A program made the translations under genes and the position numbers. Below the pieces are notes generated by a model. The model was not told where the DNA came from. It did no database searches and was given only the letters and a program-made list of their open reading frames with translations. From positions 41,729 to 105,728 of the forward strand of contig CACBLI010000005.1 in NCBI GenBank assembly GCA_902540235.1: 64,000 nucleotides of DNA, given 5' to 3'. Each line of letters begins with the position of its first letter. The first letter of the stretch is position 1. The stretch is from an uncultured Pelagibacteraceae bacterium (GTDB taxonomy: Bacteria > Pseudomonadota > Alphaproteobacteria > Pelagibacterales > Pelagibacteraceae). Below, in pieces: positions 55,091-63,161 of this stretch.

Positions 55091-56533
55091 ATGAGTAGTA
55101 AACTATGGGATAATTATAATGCCACTAAAGCATATGATGGATATTTTACTAGTGAGAATAAATTAAGAAAACACGCAGTTATAATTTCAAATATTTTAGA
55201 AAGATACGGAAAAGATAAACTTCAAGAAATTGAAAAAAATTGTCAAAGCACAATAAGTGCGAGAGGTATTAATTTTAGAGTTTATGCTGCTAATAACAGA
55301 GCAGAGGAAAAGAAATGGCCGTTAGATATTATTCCAAGAATAATTCCAAAATCTCAATGGAACAAGGTAACCAAAGGTTTAAAGCAAAGAGTTAAAGCCT
55401 TAAACTTATTTATTGATGATGTTTATAATCAAAAGAAAATTTTTAAAGATAACATTGTACCTAAAGAAATCATTTTTAATTCTCCTTATTATGTAAAGGA
55501 ATGTGAAGGATTTTCACCTAAATATAAATCATGGGCGAATATATCTGGGGTAGATTTAATTAGAAATAAAAATGGAGATTACCTAGTTCTAGAGGATAAC
55601 CTCAGAGTACCCTCGGGCGTCTCTTATATGCTTGAAAACAGAATGGTCATGAGAGATGTGTTTCCTGAACTTTTTACCAGATATAAAGTTGCATCAATAC
55701 ATCAATATACAAACAAACTTTTTAATTGTATGAACGAATGTATACCTAAGAAAACTGCTCATCCACACATGGTAGTGCTAACACCGGGCATTTATAATTC
55801 TGCTTACTTTGAGCATTCTTTTTTAGCTGAACAAATGGGCATTGCATTGGTTGAAGGAAAAGATCTTTTTGTTGAAAATGATAACGTTTATATGAAAACT
55901 GTTAAAGGTCCTTTGAAAGTTGATTGCATATACAGAAGATTAGATGATAATTTTTTAGATCCTAAAGCTTTTAATAAAGACTCTGTCATTGGTGTTCCAG
56001 GATTATTTAAATGCTGGCTGAAAAAAAACGTAGGTATTGTTAATGCAATAGGTACAGGTGTAGCTGATGATAAAGTGGTTTATTCATATGTAAATAAAAT
56101 GATTATCTATTATTTAGGTGAGCAACCTGTATTGAATCAGGTCGAAACTTACTTGTGTCATGACAAAAAACAAAGAGAGTATGTATTAGAAAATATGTCT
56201 AGATTAGTTGTAAAACCAGCTAATGCCTCTGGTGGATATGGAATAATGATAGGTCCAAAGGCTTCTATAAAAGAGAGAGCGGAAGTAGCAGAAAAAATTA
56301 AAAAGAGTCCTAGAGAATATATTGCACAGCCTTTAGAAACCTTATCAACAGCCCCAACTATTACTGAAAAAAACATAGAGCCTAGACATCTAGATTTAAG
56401 ACCTTTTGTTTTAAGTGGTAAAACTAGCTATGTTACAACTGGTGGGTTGACTAGAGTTGCTTTAAGAAAAGGAAGTACAATTGTAAATAGTTCTCAAGGC
56501 GGAGGATCGAAAGATACTTTAATAGTAGAATAA
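55091..56533 (+). CDS. Circularly permuted ATP-grasp protein (DUF404/407 type)
   Basis: ATP-grasp-like protein of about 480 residues. Motifs: INFRVYAANNRAEEKKWPLDIIPRIIP, SGVDLIRNKNGDYLVLEDNLRVPSGVSYMLENR, DCIYRRLDDNFLDPKAFNKDS, VKPANASGGYGIMIGP and LDLRPFVLSGKTSYVTTGGLTRVALRKGS. These define the family that accompanies Anbu and is thought to ligate a peptide or amino acid. The ATG at 55091 is preferred to an in-frame TTG at 55076. It is divergent from the Anbu gene. Confidence 0.87.
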   Translation: MSSKLWDNYNATKAYDGYFTSENKLRKHAVIISNILERYGKDKLQEIEKNCQSTISARGINFRVYAANNRAEEKKWPLDIIPRIIPKSQWNKVTKGLKQRVKALNLFIDDVYNQKKIFKDNIVPKEIIFNSPYYVKECEGFSPKYKSWANISGVDLIRNKNGDYLVLEDNLRVPSGVSYMLENRMVMRDVFPELFTRYKVASIHQYTNKLFNCMNECIPKKTAHPHMVVLTPGIYNSAYFEHSFLAEQMGIALVEGKDLFVENDNVYMKTVKGPLKVDCIYRRLDDNFLDPKAFNKDSVIGVPGLFKCWLKKNVGIVNAIGTGVADDKVVYSYVNKMIIYYLGEQPVLNQVETYLCHDKKQREYVLENMSRLVVKPANASGGYGIMIGPKASIKERAEVAEKIKKSPREYIAQPLETLSTAPTITEKNIEPRHLDLRPFVLSGKTSYVTTGGLTRVALRKGSTIVNSSQGGGSKDTLIVE

Positions 56534-56538
56534 CTTAA

Positions 56539-56602
56539 TATCTAATTTTAAATTTAAGTTACAAATTCATCAAAGCGTAATATTATTAAAGAAAATTAGA
56601 TA
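56539..56602. repeat. Long-range inverted repeat at convergent gene ends
   Basis: TATCTAATTTT (56539-56549) and AAAATTAGATA (56592-56602) are perfect reverse complements, 42 bases apart. They lie between the ATP-grasp stop and the last codons of the small membrane gene on the other strand. They could form a weak bidirectional terminator, though the loop is long and the stem AT-only. Confidence 0.3.
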
Positions 56603-56924
56603 TATATTTATGAACAAAAAAACCAACAACTATAAATCCCAAGCTTGTGCCATAAATTAGGAAGAAATTCATATTAAATGATTTCGCAAAAAAGAAGGGT
56701 AAAAAAAATAAATAACTCACAGGTACCGCTACTAGTATGCTTTTAGTAAAAAGAACTGTTTTTTCTATATCATTATGCTCATAGTAGGAAAAAGCTATAG
56801 CTATTAGTGATACAAGAGGCAAAGCAATAATGAAACCTGCAAGTTTTGGATTTTGACCCGAAAGCCAACTAGCAAAGGCTATTATTATTGCTGATAGCAC
56901 AATCTTTAAGGTAAAAAATATCAT
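56586..56924 (-). CDS. Small integral membrane protein, possibly DUF3147-like
   Basis: A 112-residue protein with about four membrane helices. The stretch KLAGFIIALPLVSLIAIAFSYYEHNDIEKT resembles DUF3147-type membrane proteins, which have no firm function. It is the last gene of the znuC-znuB-zur strand, 44 bases after zur, so it may be co-regulated by zinc. Its start codon is within one copy of a 19-base direct repeat. Confidence 0.65.
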   Translation of the reverse strand: MIFFTLKIVLSAIIIAFASWLSGQNPKLAGFIIALPLVSLIAIAFSYYEHNDIEKTVLFTKSILVAVPVSYLFFLPFFFAKSFNMNFFLIYGTSLGFIVVGFFVHKYISNFL

Positions 56925-56962
56925 TAATGATTTAACTTTATTAAAAAAATATCATTAATGAT
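56913..56962. repeat. Direct repeat with palindromic core at a start codon
   Basis: The 19-mer AAAAAATATCATTAATGAT occurs at 56913-56931 and again at 56944-56962. The second copy lies in a perfect 16-base palindrome ATATCATTAATGAT with AT ends (56949-56964). The first copy contains the start codon of the small membrane gene; the second copy would encode Met-Ile-Phe-Phe and then a stop. Confidence 0.75.
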
Positions 56963-56968
56963 ATGATT

Positions 56969-57376
56969 TTATTTAAGCGTGCATTTTTTGCATAAACCAA
57001 AAAACTCAAGATTGTATTTACTGTATTTCATACCATCTTTGTCTTTGAAGTTAGCTAAGTATTTAGAAAGACCCACGCTACTTATTTCTGTTACTTTTTC
57101 ACAAATTTCACAGATAGAAAAAGCAGTAGCGTTAGCCACCTGACAGCTTGAATTGTGACATGCAATAAAGGCATTTCTACTTTCGATTTTGTGAATTTTT
57201 CCTATTTCAACTAATTTATCTAATGCCCTGTAAACTTGCAATGGAGCTTTAATACCTTTTTTTTGAACATTAAAAAGGATTGAATAAGCTTTCATTGGTT
57301 CAGGAGATTTATCAATTAAATCAAAAATAATTTGCTGATTTTTTGTGAGAATATGTTCTTTATGCATAATTTTCAT
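56969..57376 (-). CDS. zur: Fur-family zinc uptake regulator Zur
   Basis: Metalloregulator of 135 residues that represses zinc uptake genes when zinc is plentiful. The winged helix region (ILTKNQQIIFDLIDKSPEPMKAYSILFNV, then APLQVYRALDKLVEIGKIHKIES) leads to the metal-binding part: ACHNSSCQ, FSICEICEKV (Cys pair) and FFGLCKKCTLK (second pair). The start at 57376 has GAGGA upstream at a suitable distance. It lies 15 bases after znuB, so it is in the operon it is likely to repress. Confidence 0.92.
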   Translation of the reverse strand: MKIMHKEHILTKNQQIIFDLIDKSPEPMKAYSILFNVQKKGIKAPLQVYRALDKLVEIGKIHKIESRNAFIACHNSSCQVANATAFSICEICEKVTEISSVGLSKYLANFKDKDGMKYSKYNLEFFGLCKKCTLK

Positions 57377-57391
57377 TTTACTGATTCCTCA

Positions 57392-58195
57392 TTAATTTTT
57401 CAATTTAATCGTTTGTTTTATTTTAAATAATGAAAGTATGAACAATAATAAAGCTGCTGTTATAATTGATGGACCCGAAGATGTATTAAACTCTAAAGAT
57501 GTGAATAATCCTATAATTACAGATAACAATCCCCCTATAGTTGAATAGATAACCATACTTTGTGGACTTGATGACAAATTTCTAGCCATTGCAGCAGGGA
57601 TAATCAGCATTCCAGTAATTAATAGTAATCCAACCATTTTTATTGAAATAGCGATGATTGCTGCCATTAAAATTGTAAATATAGCTTTAGCTCTATCCGG
57701 ATTCAATCCTTCTGCCTCCGCTAGTTCATAATTTACTGTTGAAGCGAATAAAGGTTTCCAAATTAATTTTAGAACTAATAGGATTAATGCTCCTCCAATC
57801 CATATGATCAATAGATCATCAACCGAAACCGCTAAAATATCTCCAAACAATAATCCCATAATATCAAATCTAATGAATGTTAAAAAGCCAACAACAACAA
57901 GTCCAACTGCCAGAGATGAATGAGCTAGAAGACCCAATAAAGCATCACCTGGTAAGTTAGTTTTTTTTTGAAGTTGAATTAAAATTAAAGCTATTATGGA
58001 AGAAATAACAAATACTGAAATAGCAATATTAAATTCCATAGTAAAAGCTAATGTCACTCCCAATAGAGCAGAGTGAGCCAAGGTGTCACCAAAATAAGAT
58101 AATCTTCTCCATATAACAAAGCAACCAAGAGGTCCTGTTACAAAAGCAACCCCAATTCCAGCTACCAAAGCTCTTATAAAAAAATCATCAAACAT
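57392..58195 (-). CDS. znuB: Zinc ABC transporter permease
   Basis: Membrane permease of the ZnuB/MntB family, 267 residues with about eight hydrophobic segments. Family features: FVTGPLGCFVIWRRLSYFGDTLAHSALLGV, then LPGDALLGLLAHSSLAVGLV, ELAEAEGLNPDRAKAIF and LLITGMLIIPAAMARNL. It pairs with ZnuC, whose stop directly precedes its start, and with ZnuA, encoded divergently. Confidence 0.95.
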   Translation of the reverse strand: MFDDFFIRALVAGIGVAFVTGPLGCFVIWRRLSYFGDTLAHSALLGVTLAFTMEFNIAISVFVISSIIALILIQLQKKTNLPGDALLGLLAHSSLAVGLVVVGFLTFIRFDIMGLLFGDILAVSVDDLLIIWIGGALILLVLKLIWKPLFASTVNYELAEAEGLNPDRAKAIFTILMAAIIAISIKMVGLLLITGMLIIPAAMARNLSSSPQSMVIYSTIGGLLSVIIGLFTSLEFNTSSGPSIITAALLLFILSLFKIKQTIKLKN

Positions 58196-58942
58196 CTAAT
58201 TTTTTTTAATTTCACCTTCATCTGTATGAATATGGTCGTGCTTGTGCTCATATCTTGATAATATTTGAGAAGCTTGTTCTCCAAATAAAGCTTTATATTC
58301 ATTGTTTTTTGCAACATCCATTGGAGATCCCGAGCAACAAACATGGCCGTTTAAACAAACAACATGGTCTGTTGCACTCATTACTGTGTGTAGGTCGTGT
58401 GAAATTAATAAGATCCCACAACTTAATTCATCAGAAATTTTTTTAATTAATTCGTATAAAGCTATTTCACCAGTAAAATCTACTCCCTGCACTGGTTCAT
58501 CAAGTACTAATAGATCAGGTTTCTTTGATATGGCTCTAGCAAGTAGTACTCTTTGAAATTCACCACCTGATAGATCTCCTAAATTTTTATCTTTAAGATG
58601 AATTACTCCAGTTAAAGATAGAGCTTCATCTATTGTATCTTTATTAAGACTTTCTGTTAACATCATGAAATCATTGACTCTTAGCGGTAACGTCCAATCA
58701 ATTGAAATTTTCTGAGGGACATATCCAACTTTATTCGTGTATTTTTCAACTGAACCATCAATCTTTTTGTAAATACCTAAAGCAATTTTAGCTGTTGTGC
58801 TTTTTCCTGATCCATTTGGACCTATGAGAGTAACTATTTCCCCTTTTTCAACCTGTAGTGAAACACCTTTGACTAGCCATTTGTTATTCAACTGTAAACC
58901 AGCATCGTTTAATTTTACCAATATATTTTGATCAGTGCTCAT
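58196..58942 (-). CDS. znuC: Zinc ABC transporter ATPase
   Basis: ATPase subunit of the high-affinity zinc importer, 248 residues. Walker A GPNGSGKSTTAKIAL, signature LSGGEFQRVLLARAIS, Walker B LLVLDEPVQGVD and the His switch LLISHDLHTVM. The C-terminal tail is rich in His (YEHKHDHIHTDE), which may bind zinc and is common in ZnuC. First gene of the minus-strand operon; a Zur-like palindrome lies about 22 bases before its start. Confidence 0.95.
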   Translation of the reverse strand: MSTDQNILVKLNDAGLQLNNKWLVKGVSLQVEKGEIVTLIGPNGSGKSTTAKIALGIYKKIDGSVEKYTNKVGYVPQKISIDWTLPLRVNDFMMLTESLNKDTIDEALSLTGVIHLKDKNLGDLSGGEFQRVLLARAISKKPDLLVLDEPVQGVDFTGEIALYELIKKISDELSCGILLISHDLHTVMSATDHVVCLNGHVCCSGSPMDVAKNNEYKALFGEQASQILSRYEHKHDHIHTDEGEIKKN

Positions 58943-58963
58943 TTTTTTTCTTGACTAGTAAGA

Positions 58964-58976
58964 GTTATATTATTAC
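58964..58976. promoter_or_regulatory. Second Zur-box-like palindrome (znuC side)
   Basis: GTTATATTATTAC is a near-perfect palindrome with one mismatch relative to the znuA-side box (GTTATA, one base, TATTAC instead of TATAAC). It is placed 22 bases from the znuC start. A site for each divergent operon is a reasonable reading. Confidence 0.55.
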
Positions 58977-58980
58977 ATAG

Positions 58981-58995
58981 TGTTATATTATAACA
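58981..58995. promoter_or_regulatory. Zur box between znuC and znuA
   Basis: TGTTATATTATAACA is a perfect inverted repeat (TGTTATA, T, TATAACA) and contains the GTTATAnTATAAC core known for proteobacterial Zur operators. It is 18 bases before the ATG of znuA, a position suited to repression. Confidence 0.85.
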
Positions 58996-59012
58996 ATCTA
59001 AATATACAACAT

Positions 59013-60095
59013 ATGAAAAACTTAAAAAAATTACCATTAATCCTATCACTATTATCATTCTTAACAATATTTGTACCAGCTAACGCTGAGATTAAAGTAG
59101 TTGCAGCAATAAAACCAATCCATTCGCTTGCAAGTTATCTAATGGATGGTGTTGGTAAACCAGATTTAATTGTTGATGGTTATGCTTCCCCACATGGATT
59201 TGCACTTAAGCCATCACACGCTAAAATGATACAAAATGCAGATATTATATTTTGGGTAGGTGAGGATATCGAAACTTTTTTAGAGAAACCATTAAAAACA
59301 ATTGCAAAAGATGCTGAAAAAATTGAATTAATGGAAATTAAAGGTTTAACTAAACTTAAATTTAGAGAAAGAAATATTTTTGAAGGTCACGACGATCATG
59401 GTCATAAAGATGACGATCACGATGATCACGATAAGCAAGCAAAAAAAGACGACCACGATGACCACGATCATGACAAAGAAGGTCATAAAGAAGATGATCA
59501 TGATGATCATGATCATGACAAAGAAGGCAAAAAGAAAGATGACCACGATGATCATGGACATGATGAACACGGACATGAAGGTCATGCACATGGAGAATTT
59601 GATCCACATATTTGGTTGGATCCAATGAATGCAAAAATTATACTAAAAGAAATGGCTGAGCATTTGATTGAAAAAGATCAAAAAAATTCATCTATCTATA
59701 AAAGAAATCTTAAAAAAGGATTAAAAGATTTAGACAAATTAACAAGTGATGTAAAATCTGATTTAAATAAAGAATTTAAAGCAATTGTATTCCACGATGC
59801 ATATCAATATTTTGAGAAAAGATTTGATGTAAATGTATTAGGAGCTTTTACAGTGAATACCGATGTTTTGCCAGGTGCCGAGCAGTTATCTGAAATTAGA
59901 GAAATAATCGAACATGATAAAGTAAGCTGTATATTTTCAGAACCACAGTTTAATCCTGATATTATCAAAGCTGTGGCGAAAGATACGAATGTTGCAACTG
60001 GTGTCATTGATCCATTAGGCGCAACGCTTAACCCTGGTAAAGATTTATATTTTGATTTAATTAGCAATATGTCAAAATCTTTTAAAGGATGTTAA
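59013..60095 (+). CDS. znuA: Zinc ABC transporter periplasmic binding protein, His-rich
   Basis: Zinc receptor of about 360 residues. I place the start at 59013 (MKNLKKLPLILSLLSFLTIF, then VPANAE), which gives a clean signal peptide; an in-frame upstream start at 58980 overlaps the Zur box. Cluster A-1 binding protein core: KPIHSLASYLMDGVG, GHAHGEFDPHIWLDP with zinc His, IVFHDAYQYFEKRF and the SEPQFNPDI segment. Between them an extended Asp/His-rich loop of about 70 residues repeats a 15-residue unit three times, typical of zinc scavengers. It is followed after eight bases by the CobW-type gene. Confidence 0.95.
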   Translation: MKNLKKLPLILSLLSFLTIFVPANAEIKVVAAIKPIHSLASYLMDGVGKPDLIVDGYASPHGFALKPSHAKMIQNADIIFWVGEDIETFLEKPLKTIAKDAEKIELMEIKGLTKLKFRERNIFEGHDDHGHKDDDHDDHDKQAKKDDHDDHDHDKEGHKEDDHDDHDHDKEGKKKDDHDDHGHDEHGHEGHAHGEFDPHIWLDPMNAKIILKEMAEHLIEKDQKNSSIYKRNLKKGLKDLDKLTSDVKSDLNKEFKAIVFHDAYQYFEKRFDVNVLGAFTVNTDVLPGAEQLSEIREIIEHDKVSCIFSEPQFNPDIIKAVAKDTNVATGVIDPLGATLNPGKDLYFDLISNMSKSFKGC

Positions 60096-60103
60096 TTTAA
60101 TTA

Positions 60104-61078
60104 ATGGAAGAAATCAACAGACAGGTTCCCGTCACTGTATTAACAGGTTTTCTTGGTGCTGGAAAAACTACACTTCTTAATAGAATTCTTACAGAACAGC
60201 ACGGCAAGAAGTACGCCGTTATTGTAAATGAATTTGGTGAACAAGGTATTGATAATGACCTTGTAGTGGATGCTGACGAGGAAGTTTTTGAAATGAACAA
60301 TGGCTGTATATGCTGCACAGTCAGAGGTGACCTAATTAGAATACTTAGTGGGTTAATGAAGCGAGCTGATAAACTTGATGCAATTATAGTTGAAACAACT
60401 GGTTTAGCAGATCCAGCTCCTGTGGCTCAAACCTTCTTTGTAGATCAAGATGTAGCAAATAAAACAAAGCTAGATGCAATTGTTACAGTTGCAGATGCAG
60501 TTCATTTAAGCTCACAAATTGAAGACCATCACGAAGCTGAGGAACAAATTGCTTTTGGTGATGTAATATTACTAAATAAAATAGATCTTGTGAAAGATGA
60601 GAATATAGAGGTAGTGACAAAAAGAATTCGTAAAATTAATCCTTTTGCTAAAATTATTAAAACTACAAAATGTGGAACACCACTTAAGGAAATTCTTAAT
60701 CTTGATGCTTTTAGTTTGAAACGTATTTTAGAGGTAGAACCAGATTTTCTTGAGTCAGATCATGACCATGAACATGATGATGATGTTACAAGTTTATCAT
60801 TTGTATCTGATACACCTCTTGATATGGAAAAATTTCAAAACTGGTTTGGAAAACTTTTACAGACAAAAGGTCAAGATATTATGAGAACAAAGGGAATACT
60901 TAATTTTAAAGATGAAAATGATCGATATGTATTTCAAGGCGTTCATATGTTGATGGATGCTTCTCCTATGGGAAAATGGCCCGAAAATAAAAAACGTAGT
61001 TCTAGACTAGTGTTTATTGGACGTAACTTAGATACAATGAATTTAAAAGAGGGATTTGAAGCCTGTAAATCAGAATGA
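60104..61078 (+). CDS. CobW/COG0523-family GTPase, probable zinc metallochaperone
   Basis: G3E-type GTPase of 324 residues. P-loop GFLGAGKTTLLNRIL, the metal-binding CxCC in NNGCICCTVRGD, ETTGLADPAP and the NKID specificity motif (LLNKIDLV). A His/Asp-rich segment (SDHDHEHDDD) lies between the GTPase and CobW C-terminal domains. In Zur-regulated operons this family hands zinc to client enzymes (ZNG1/ZigA type), and the znuA neighbourhood supports that. It overlaps the WD40 gene by four bases. Confidence 0.93.
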   Translation: MEEINRQVPVTVLTGFLGAGKTTLLNRILTEQHGKKYAVIVNEFGEQGIDNDLVVDADEEVFEMNNGCICCTVRGDLIRILSGLMKRADKLDAIIVETTGLADPAPVAQTFFVDQDVANKTKLDAIVTVADAVHLSSQIEDHHEAEEQIAFGDVILLNKIDLVKDENIEVVTKRIRKINPFAKIIKTTKCGTPLKEILNLDAFSLKRILEVEPDFLESDHDHEHDDDVTSLSFVSDTPLDMEKFQNWFGKLLQTKGQDIMRTKGILNFKDENDRYVFQGVHMLMDASPMGKWPENKKRSSRLVFIGRNLDTMNLKEGFEACKSE

Positions 61079-62109
61079 CAACTGATTTAAATCAATTTCC
61101 ACAGTTAGATAAAACGAAATTTGAACAAAGAGGAATTCAGTTAGAAATTGGAGTTCCAGTAACAAGCGCGGTTTCAATTGGCAATAATATAGCTGCTGGT
61201 TTTGGTGATGGTACTATAAGAATTTTCAGTTCTGGAGAAAAACACAAAACTTTAAAGGCTCATAAAGGTGTTATTCTTTGCATGGCAAAGGATGGTGATA
61301 ATATTTTAACCGGTGGTGATGATGGTTATTTTTTAAAAATTTCACTCAATGGAGAAATAAATGAAGTTACAAACTTTGGTTCACGATGGGTGGATCATGT
61401 TGCGGCACATAATGGAAACTTAGTCTGTTCCTCAGGTAAGGTGGTTTATTATTGGGATAAAAATAAAAAAGAACCAAAATCTTTAAATCATGATAGTACG
61501 ATTGGAGGTTTAGCATTTGATGCGAAAGGAAGACGGTTAGCTGTATCTAGATACGGGGGTGTTACAATTTGGAAAAAAGATTACAGTAATAAATGGAAAT
61601 CAACAAAATTAGATTGGAAAGGTTCTCACAACAAAGTGAGTTTTAGCCCAGATGGTAAATACTTGGTAACGTCTATGCAAGAAAATGTACTTCGTTGCTG
61701 GCGTTTAAAAGATAAGCTTGATTTTGCTATGTCAGGATATGGCTCAAAAGTTAAAAGTTTTGCATTCATTGGTGATACAAGTTACTTGGCAACATCAGGG
61801 GCGATAGATGCAATATGTTGGCCCTTTGATGGTGAAGGACCAATGGGACGTAAACCTATCTGTCTTCCTTATATAGGAAATAAACAAGTTACATTTATAG
61901 AACCATTCCCCGATGAAAAAGCAATTTTTGCTGGTTTGAGTGATGGTTCTGTTTTTTTATCTCAAATTGAAAATGAAAATAACACTATAATGATTAGAAG
62001 TTTCACGGGTTTTGAAGTTAGTGCAATCGCAATGACTGATAATAAATCAAGTATATTTATTGGTGACATGAATGGAAATATTTTATGGACTTCAATTTGG
62101 GATAAATAA
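61075..62109 (+). CDS. WD40-repeat protein in the zinc operon
   Basis: Beta-propeller protein of 344 residues without signal peptide, so it is likely cytoplasmic. Repeats such as GFGDGTIRIFSSGEKHKTLKAH, MAKDGDNILTGGDDGYFLKI, VSFSPDGKYLVTSM and GLSDGSVFLSQIEN fit six or seven blades. It is coupled to the CobW-type gene, an association I recognise from other alphaproteobacteria. A scaffold for zinc transfer is possible but unproven. Confidence 0.85.
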   Translation: MTTDLNQFPQLDKTKFEQRGIQLEIGVPVTSAVSIGNNIAAGFGDGTIRIFSSGEKHKTLKAHKGVILCMAKDGDNILTGGDDGYFLKISLNGEINEVTNFGSRWVDHVAAHNGNLVCSSGKVVYYWDKNKKEPKSLNHDSTIGGLAFDAKGRRLAVSRYGGVTIWKKDYSNKWKSTKLDWKGSHNKVSFSPDGKYLVTSMQENVLRCWRLKDKLDFAMSGYGSKVKSFAFIGDTSYLATSGAIDAICWPFDGEGPMGRKPICLPYIGNKQVTFIEPFPDEKAIFAGLSDGSVFLSQIENENNTIMIRSFTGFEVSAIAMTDNKSSIFIGDMNGNILWTSIWDK

Positions 62110-62112
62110 AAA

Positions 62113-62355
62113 ATGTTTAATAAAAAAAAACCAAATTTAGAAACAATTCATAATTTAAAAAATTATTTTATAAAGAAATATAAAATACCAGAAAGTACAA
62201 TTTTAAGCATTGCAGAATTAAATTGTCATGAACCTGATTGTCCTCCGACAGAAACAGTAGTAACCGCTAGATCAATAGATGGATCTACGCAAAACTGGAA
62301 AATCCATAAGCCCATAGATGAAATAAGTGAAAATGACGTTAATGATTTAGAATAA
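62113..62355 (+). CDS. Small protein with conserved Cys-x4-Cys-Pro-Pro motif
   Basis: An 80-residue soluble protein. The central stretch AELNCHEPDCPPTETVVTAR has two cysteines and a histidine (C-H-E-P-D-C-P-P) suited to bind a metal, followed by the strand WKIHKPIDEIS. Similar small proteins occur beside CobW-type genes. It is three bases after the WD40 gene, the fourth gene of the znuA operon. Function unknown; a zinc-client or chaperone partner is a plausible guess. Confidence 0.72.
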   Translation: MFNKKKPNLETIHNLKNYFIKKYKIPESTILSIAELNCHEPDCPPTETVVTARSIDGSTQNWKIHKPIDEISENDVNDLE

Positions 62356-62384
62356 AAATTGATCTTTAGTTATAGATAAAATCT

Positions 62385-63161
62385 TTAAGCTAAAGTAATT
62401 TCTATTGGGGTATGGTCTGATGGTTTTTCACGGCCTCTTGGATCTTTATTAATATTAATTCCTTTAACTTGATCTATTAAAGAATTTGATACTAAAAAAT
62501 GATCTATTCTCATTCCATTATTTTTTTGCCATGCACCTCTCATGTAATCCCAAAAAGTATATCCTTCTTTAGTTTCATTAAAATGTCTATAAACGTCGTT
62601 AAAACCTAGATTAATCATTTCTCTCAATTTTTTTCTAATCTCTAATCTGAATAAAGCGTCATCCTCAAAACTTTTAGGATTATAAACATCTTCTGCTGAT
62701 GGAATAATATTAAAATCTCCTCCAATTATTACATTTGGGTTTTTTTTCAATAAAGTCTTCAATTGTTTTAACAAATCATTTAACCACTTTTTTTTATAAT
62801 CGTATTTTTCAGTATCAACTGGATTTCCATTAGGTGTATAAATATTAATTAGTTGTATATCTTTTTTTTTATATTGAAATTCTGCAGAAATTATTCTTGA
62901 CTGTTTAAGTTTATCTTTGATTAGATCTTTTTTTATATTAGTAAGTTTATTTTTTGAGATAATAGCAACACCATTATAGCTTTTTTGCCCAAATACCTGA
63001 CACTCGTAATCCATCGAAGAAAAATCATCAAAAGGAAAATTTATTTCTTCAGTTTTAATTTCCTGCATCATTAAAATATCTGGTTTATATTTTAGAAGAT
63101 AACTTTTAATATTTTCAATTCTTGCTCGAACTGAATTTACATTCCATGAAGAAATTATCAT
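62385..63161 (-). CDS. xthA: Exodeoxyribonuclease III
   Basis: AP endonuclease and 3'-exonuclease of base-excision repair, about 258 residues from the ATG at 63161, which shares one base with the erpA stop. The exonuclease-endonuclease-phosphatase motifs are complete: IISSWNVNSVRARI, MMQEIKTEE (catalytic Glu), GGDFNIIPSAEDVYNP (Asp, Asn), RIDHFLVSN and KPSDHTPIEI (catalytic His). An in-frame extension to 63191 is less likely. It meets the small Cys protein gene tail to tail. Confidence 0.96.
   Translation of the reverse strand: MIISSWNVNSVRARIENIKSYLLKYKPDILMMQEIKTEEINFPFDDFSSMDYECQVFGQKSYNGVAIISKNKLTNIKKDLIKDKLKQSRIISAEFQYKKKDIQLINIYTPNGNPVDTEKYDYKKKWLNDLLKQLKTLLKKNPNVIIGGDFNIIPSAEDVYNPKSFEDDALFRLEIRKKLREMINLGFNDVYRHFNETKEGYTFWDYMRGAWQKNNGMRIDHFLVSNSLIDQVKGININKDPRGREKPSDHTPIEITLA

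Noticed and set aside
59346..59634. Long open frames antisense to znuA, rich in Ile/Met/Val or His/Asp/Arg
   Set aside because: They are reflections of the GAT/CAC-rich repeats coding the His-Asp loop; no ribosome-binding site or family resemblance.
62356..62384. Terminator between the Cys-motif gene and xthA
   Set aside because: Only short AT-rich complementarity, no GC-rich stem, so I do not call it.
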